A model generated the notes under the pieces. The model was not told where the DNA came from. It did no database searches and saw only the letters and a list, made by a program, of their open reading frames with translations. From an uncultured Lachnospiraceae bacterium (GTDB lineage: Bacteria > Bacillota > Clostridia > Lachnospirales > Lachnospiraceae), in assembly GCA_946631295.1 (NCBI GenBank), contig CAMOZY010000001.1, positions 1-64,000 of the forward strand: DNA of 64,000 nucleotides, written 5' to 3'. Below, piece after piece: positions 61,469-64,000 of this stretch. The translations under genes were made by a program, and so were the position numbers. Positions within the stretch are counted from its first letter, which is position 1. Each line of letters begins with the position of its first letter.

Positions 61469-62198
61469 CCGTCTCTGATCCCCTTACTCGTTTATGTTCA
61501 AAAATCGTATCCGCATTTTTATATGCGATCTGCATTACATATTCATCATCATATCGGTCATACAGATCACTGAGGCATTTTCGCACATCAGGTATTCTTT
61601 TACGACAGTCATGTGCATCCGTTCCCAGATAATCTATCGCTTCTTCATCGAGCAGTTCCTGAAGGAATTTCCGGACGTTTCGTCCCATAACTCCCATGTA
61701 ATCAGCAGCATTCATCTGTATCTCGCATCCCATGCTCCTGAGTTCGTAAACTCTTTCGGGATCCGCAACCATGCATTCAACTCTCTCGACATGAGCAAGT
61801 ATAGGAGTAAAGCCCATTCCGATCACATCATCAATGGCGTTTCTGACATACATATAGTCAGCCGTCGGATGAAATTCCACGAGGAGTCTGTCCGTTCCAT
61901 TCAGTGTAAGGATTTTACCTTCATCGTACCGTTCACCCAGTTCACTGAAATACATAACCTCATTGCCGAGCGCCAGTTCAACCTCTATGCCTTCCTCCGC
62001 TGCTTCGCTCTGCAGCTCCTCCATCCTCTTTCGAAGTGTTTCCGGTGAGGCATTATGATGGGATGCTTTGTAATGCGGAGTCAGGATCATCCTGTCAATC
62101 CCGCTCTTTTCCGCAATCCTGAGCATTTCGAGCGATTCGTCCATGTCTTCCGATCCGTCATCAACTCCCGGGAGAACATGGCAGTGAATATCCGTCAT
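61452..62198 (-). CDS. CpsB/CapC-type PHP tyrosine-protein phosphatase
   Basis: About 248 residues if it starts at ATG 62198 (MTDIHCHVLPGVDDG), which matches the usual start of the family; a TTG at 62258 and a GTG at 62240 are alternatives with GGAGG nearby. PHP metal ligands: DIHCHVLPGVDDG, LTPHYKASHH, LAHVERVE and GTDAHD. It dephosphorylates the CpsD tyrosine cluster. Located between the cohesin-like protein and the Wzz-like gene in the cps-type operon. Confidence 0.9.
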   Translation of the reverse strand: MTDIHCHVLPGVDDGSEDMDESLEMLRIAEKSGIDRMILTPHYKASHHNASPETLRKRMEELQSEAAEEGIEVELALGNEVMYFSELGERYDEGKILTLNGTDRLLVEFHPTADYMYVRNAIDDVIGMGFTPILAHVERVECMVADPERVYELRSMGCEIQMNAADYMGVMGRNVRKFLQELLDEEAIDYLGTDAHDCRKRIPDVRKCLSDLYDRYDDEYVMQIAYKNADTIFEHKRVRGSETDEQSE

Positions 62199-62254
62199 CC
62201 GAAGCTCGTAACTGTTTTTTTCATTCCTGAATCTGAACACCCTGCCTCCACGAC

Positions 62255-63406
62255 TCAATGGTCTGTAAGATCTGTATTATCTGTACGATCTGAATTATCT
62301 GTATGATCTGCATGATCCTCAGACCTGTCAGAGCCTTCGGTTTCAATGTTTATGAATTCAATTCCTTCTTCGTCAAAATCAGCAAATTCAAGATTGCCCT
62401 CGGTCAGTTTTTCTTCGATCTCCAGTCTTTCTTCTTCCCTGCGTCTCTTTGACGATCCGGTTCTTCTTGAAAGAAGCATCATGACATCGATCCACAGGAC
62501 AATGAAGATAACTGCGATTATCAAAATGGCAATGGGATTACTGAAAAACGACTTCCTGTTTTCCGTAAGAGGCTGCTCTTCCTCGGTCCAAATGGCACCT
62601 GCGGATTCCTGTACCGCTTCGCCTGTACCGGACTCTTCCTGTGCCTGGAGGTCTCCCACGAATTCACCTGTCTCACCGTCCGAAGTATCGGATTGAACTT
62701 CATCTGTCTGAGTGTCAGATGTCGAAACATTTGTCTGAGCATCTGTTACCTGATCATCTGTCTGGGTTTCAGATGTCTGGTCAGCTGCCTGAACATCCGT
62801 TGTCTGAGCATCAGTCTGGGTATCAGGTGCCGAATTATCTGTCTGAGCATCATCAGCCTGATCATCCGTCTTCGCTCCCGGCTCATTGATGGTAACAGGA
62901 GCCATGGCAAGACCGGTCAATGTATATTCCGTAATTCCCCCTGCAGGTACTGATACCGGAACGCCGTCCGCGCCTAAAGCAATCGTAGTGGGAACGTAAT
63001 GTACCACTGCCGACTCTGCATAAACAACTGCCGATCCGCTGCTGACAGCTTCAAACTTCAGGATTCTCTTTATGCTCGTTCCAAACGTGCTTCCTGATCC
63101 CGTGATCTGAAGTGCACCGTTTGCGGTATCCGCCAGATCGGCACCTTCAACATATATAAGATGCTGAGTATCATATCTGATGATGACGGTGTAATCGCAT
63201 GCACCGAAATCCGACTTTACATATACTCCAAGAGGAAAGGTTTCTCCTCTGTCTGCCTCATACTGATGGGAACCGAATGTCACCGCTGCATTTGCCGCCC
63301 TGACATCCATCGGAAAACACAATACAAGCACCTGCAGCAGCACAAAGCACATAACAGGTCCAATGCATCGGAAGATCTTTTTATTTTTTGCGGATCGGTT
63401 TTTCAC
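62255..63406 (-). CDS. Membrane-anchored protein with cohesin-like domain and repetitive linker
   Basis: 383 residues from GTG at 63406 (MKNRSAKNKK), with AGGAGAG upstream. A signal peptide (about 12-38) leads to a cohesin/CBM-type beta-sandwich (about 40-175: VTFGSHQYEADRGETFPLGVYV, shown here in part as DRGETFPLGVYV). A Thr/Asp/Gln-rich linker with many TDxQ/DTQTD repeats (about 180-270), one membrane helix (about 292-315) and a charged cytoplasmic tail ending in Asp/His/Thr repeats follow. Cohesin-like domains of this type often head exopolysaccharide operons in Lachnospiraceae; the ligand is unknown. First gene of the cps-type operon. Confidence 0.75.
   Translation of the reverse strand: MKNRSAKNKKIFRCIGPVMCFVLLQVLVLCFPMDVRAANAAVTFGSHQYEADRGETFPLGVYVKSDFGACDYTVIIRYDTQHLIYVEGADLADTANGALQITGSGSTFGTSIKRILKFEAVSSGSAVVYAESAVVHYVPTTIALGADGVPVSVPAGGITEYTLTGLAMAPVTINEPGAKTDDQADDAQTDNSAPDTQTDAQTTDVQAADQTSETQTDDQVTDAQTNVSTSDTQTDEVQSDTSDGETGEFVGDLQAQEESGTGEAVQESAGAIWTEEEQPLTENRKSFFSNPIAILIIAVIFIVLWIDVMMLLSRRTGSSKRRREEERLEIEEKLTEGNLEFADFDEEGIEFINIETEGSDRSEDHADHTDNSDRTDNTDLTDH
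62265..62320 (-). repeat. Short tandem repeat encoding Asp/Thr/His tail
   Basis: Degenerate 12-base units of the type (T)CTGTA-GATCTG recur about four to five times and encode the DRTDNTDLTDH-type tail of the cohesin-like protein. Likely prone to length variation. Confidence 0.6.
62690..62880 (-). repeat. Degenerate tandem repeats encoding the Thr/Asp/Gln-rich linker
   Basis: ATCTGTCTGAG-type units are repeated with variation over about 190 bases, encoding the stalk of the cohesin-like protein. Protein-coding; not a CRISPR array, since units are short, contiguous and in frame. Confidence 0.75.
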
Positions 63407-63480
63407 CGGTCTGTTACTCTCCTGATCTCAAATAGAAATTCTCACAACAAAAACACAACCGGGTGTTTTGACAATCCGAC

Positions 63481-63489
63481 TGCTATACT
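63481..63489 (+). promoter_or_regulatory. Extended -10 promoter for the DUF6056-like gene
   Basis: TGCTATACT (TG-N-TATACT) on plus; a TTGACA at 63468-63473 is too close to serve it but could pair with TTATAT at 63492. Confidence 0.45.
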
Positions 63490-63490
63490 A

Positions 63491-63520
63491 ATTATATGTC
63501 TTTCAGGGGGTGTACGTCAA
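63491..63520 (-). promoter_or_regulatory. Promoter of the cps-type operon
   Basis: Minus strand: TTGACG (complement of 63515-63520), 18 bases, perfect TATAAT (complement of 63491-63496). It overlaps the divergent plus-strand promoter. Confidence 0.65.
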
Positions 63521-63640
63521 ATGATTAACATACAAAAAACAGCGTTTTTATGCATGTTTCACGGAATTTTGTGTTGCCGGGCAGAGAGGTTTAACGCTCC
63601 GAATGTCATTGACCTTTTCCGGGCTTCATCATATTATTGA
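63521..63640 (+). CDS. Possible 39-residue leader ORF
   Basis: ATG at 63521 follows AGGGGG by about ten bases and runs to TGA at 63638-63640, ending 5 bases before the DUF6056-like ATG. The peptide starts MINIQKTAFLCMFHG and is Cys/Phe-rich. I recognise no family. It may couple translation to the next gene or be chance. Confidence 0.35.
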   Translation: MINIQKTAFLCMFHGILCCRAERFNAPNVIDLFRASSYY

Positions 63641-63644
63641 TTTC

Positions 63645-64000
63645 ATGGAAAAGAAAACAGACAAAATCACACTGATAAGCCTGTTTCTGCTCGCAGTAAC
63701 AGTGCTTTTCGTCTACATCATAAACTCAAAGATCCCCTTCATGATGGACGATCTGTGGTATTCCACCCTCCTTTATTCAAACGAACCCGTGCGTTCGCTG
63801 TCAGACATCATATCTGCACAGGTCTGGCACTGGAATAACTGGGGCGGACGCAGCATGACACACGGCCTCCTTCAGATCATCCTGATAATGGGAGAAAGGG
63901 CCGCGGATATACTTAATACCATCTTTGTACTCATACTTTCAGCGGTCATAACCCTCACCTCTTCAATCTCTTTCGGAAAAGTACGCAGATTCCCTGTTTA
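63645..64000 (+). CDS. DUF6056-like multispan membrane protein, 3' end outside window
   Basis: 118 residues are visible before the window ends, with no stop. TM1 (about 8-27) is followed by PFMMDDLWYSTLLYSNEP and WHWNNWGGRSMTH, matching the acidic first outside loop of DUF6056 polytopic proteins, which look like GT-C glycosyltransferases. A further helix begins at about 75. The start is uncertain: ATG 63645 has no Shine-Dalgarno, while an in-frame ATG at 63603 follows AGAGAGG by about 14 bases. Divergent from the cps-type operon, so a surface-glycan role is plausible. Confidence 0.75.
   Translation, partial: MEKKTDKITLISLFLLAVTVLFVYIINSKIPFMMDDLWYSTLLYSNEPVRSLSDIISAQVWHWNNWGGRSMTHGLLQIILIMGERAADILNTIFVLILSAVITLTSSISFGKVRRFPV

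Noticed and set aside
62690-62880. CRISPR-like repetitive stretch
   Set aside because: Units are about 12 bases, contiguous and in frame with the cohesin-like linker; no uniform repeat-spacer structure.

Overview
The window looks like chromosomal DNA of a motile, strictly anaerobic Clostridia member, most likely a Lachnospiraceae relative of Butyrivibrio, Roseburia or Lachnospira. This is an inference from a moderate-GC Firmicutes-style genome with strong GGAGG ribosome sites, frequent intrinsic terminators, a SAM-I riboswitch before metK, many c-di-GMP proteins, sigma-D-type motility promoters, intracellular glycosidases, and lineage-restricted families (DUF6033-like, DUF6056-like, SseB-like). 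I see no insertion sequence, prophage, integrase, CRISPR array or rRNA; there is one tRNA, tRNA-Leu(UAG).

Layout. 1-3.2 kb: the end of a zinc-ribbon protein, a broken HD-GYP sensor gene and a histidine phosphatase. 3.3-4.5 kb: tRNA-Leu and a membrane diguanylate cyclase. 4.4-10.2 kb: a divergent locus with two different 2-TM/RCK channel-like proteins (one ending in a RyR domain), a cyclic-nucleotide-binding protein, and an 826-residue fusion of a Mbeg1-type lipase to a D-Ala-D-Ala-ligase-like ATP-grasp enzyme. This is the best candidate for an undescribed system. 10.3-12.6 kb: a two-gene DUF6033/coiled-coil operon behind a sigma-D-like promoter. 12.7-16.7 kb: an esterase, a GH27 alpha-galactosidase with an inserted beta-rich module, and a small partner gene. 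16.7-21.7 kb: a chemotaxis receptor, guaA, and a FliD-like protein with a long structured leader. 21.8-26 kb: an HD-GYP/receiver protein and a hybrid histidine kinase.

26-40.5 kb is mostly housekeeping on the minus strand: ileS (type 2), glgP, an aconitase-family hydratase, sseB-like, an EF-hand-like protein, a CelD_N-only lipoprotein, plsC, murA and riboswitch-controlled metK. 40.5-42.2 kb: a second diguanylate cyclase. 42.2-46.2 kb: an operon of ribulose-phosphate-type epimerase, IspD/TarI-type cytidylyltransferase, GatD-type polyol-phosphate dehydrogenase and a PTS Enzyme I lacking its HPr-binding domain; this reads like a CDP-pentitol pathway. 46-51 kb: a HAD phosphatase, two related multispan membrane proteins and a MATE exporter. 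51-56.5 kb: Enzyme I, 1-phosphofructokinase, TrkH and TrkA. 56.5-63.4 kb: an exopolysaccharide control operon (cohesin-like membrane protein, CpsB, CpsC, CpsD) ending in a large PAS/GGDEF/EAL protein. A DUF6056-like membrane protein runs off the right end.

Themes. c-di-GMP turnover recurs (two GGDEF cyclases, one intact and one broken HD-GYP protein, one EAL protein). Four transcripts carry sigma-D-like promoters, and several of their leaders have GGA-in-loop hairpins that suggest CsrA control. Potassium or ion handling recurs too (TrkAH and the two channel-like proteins).
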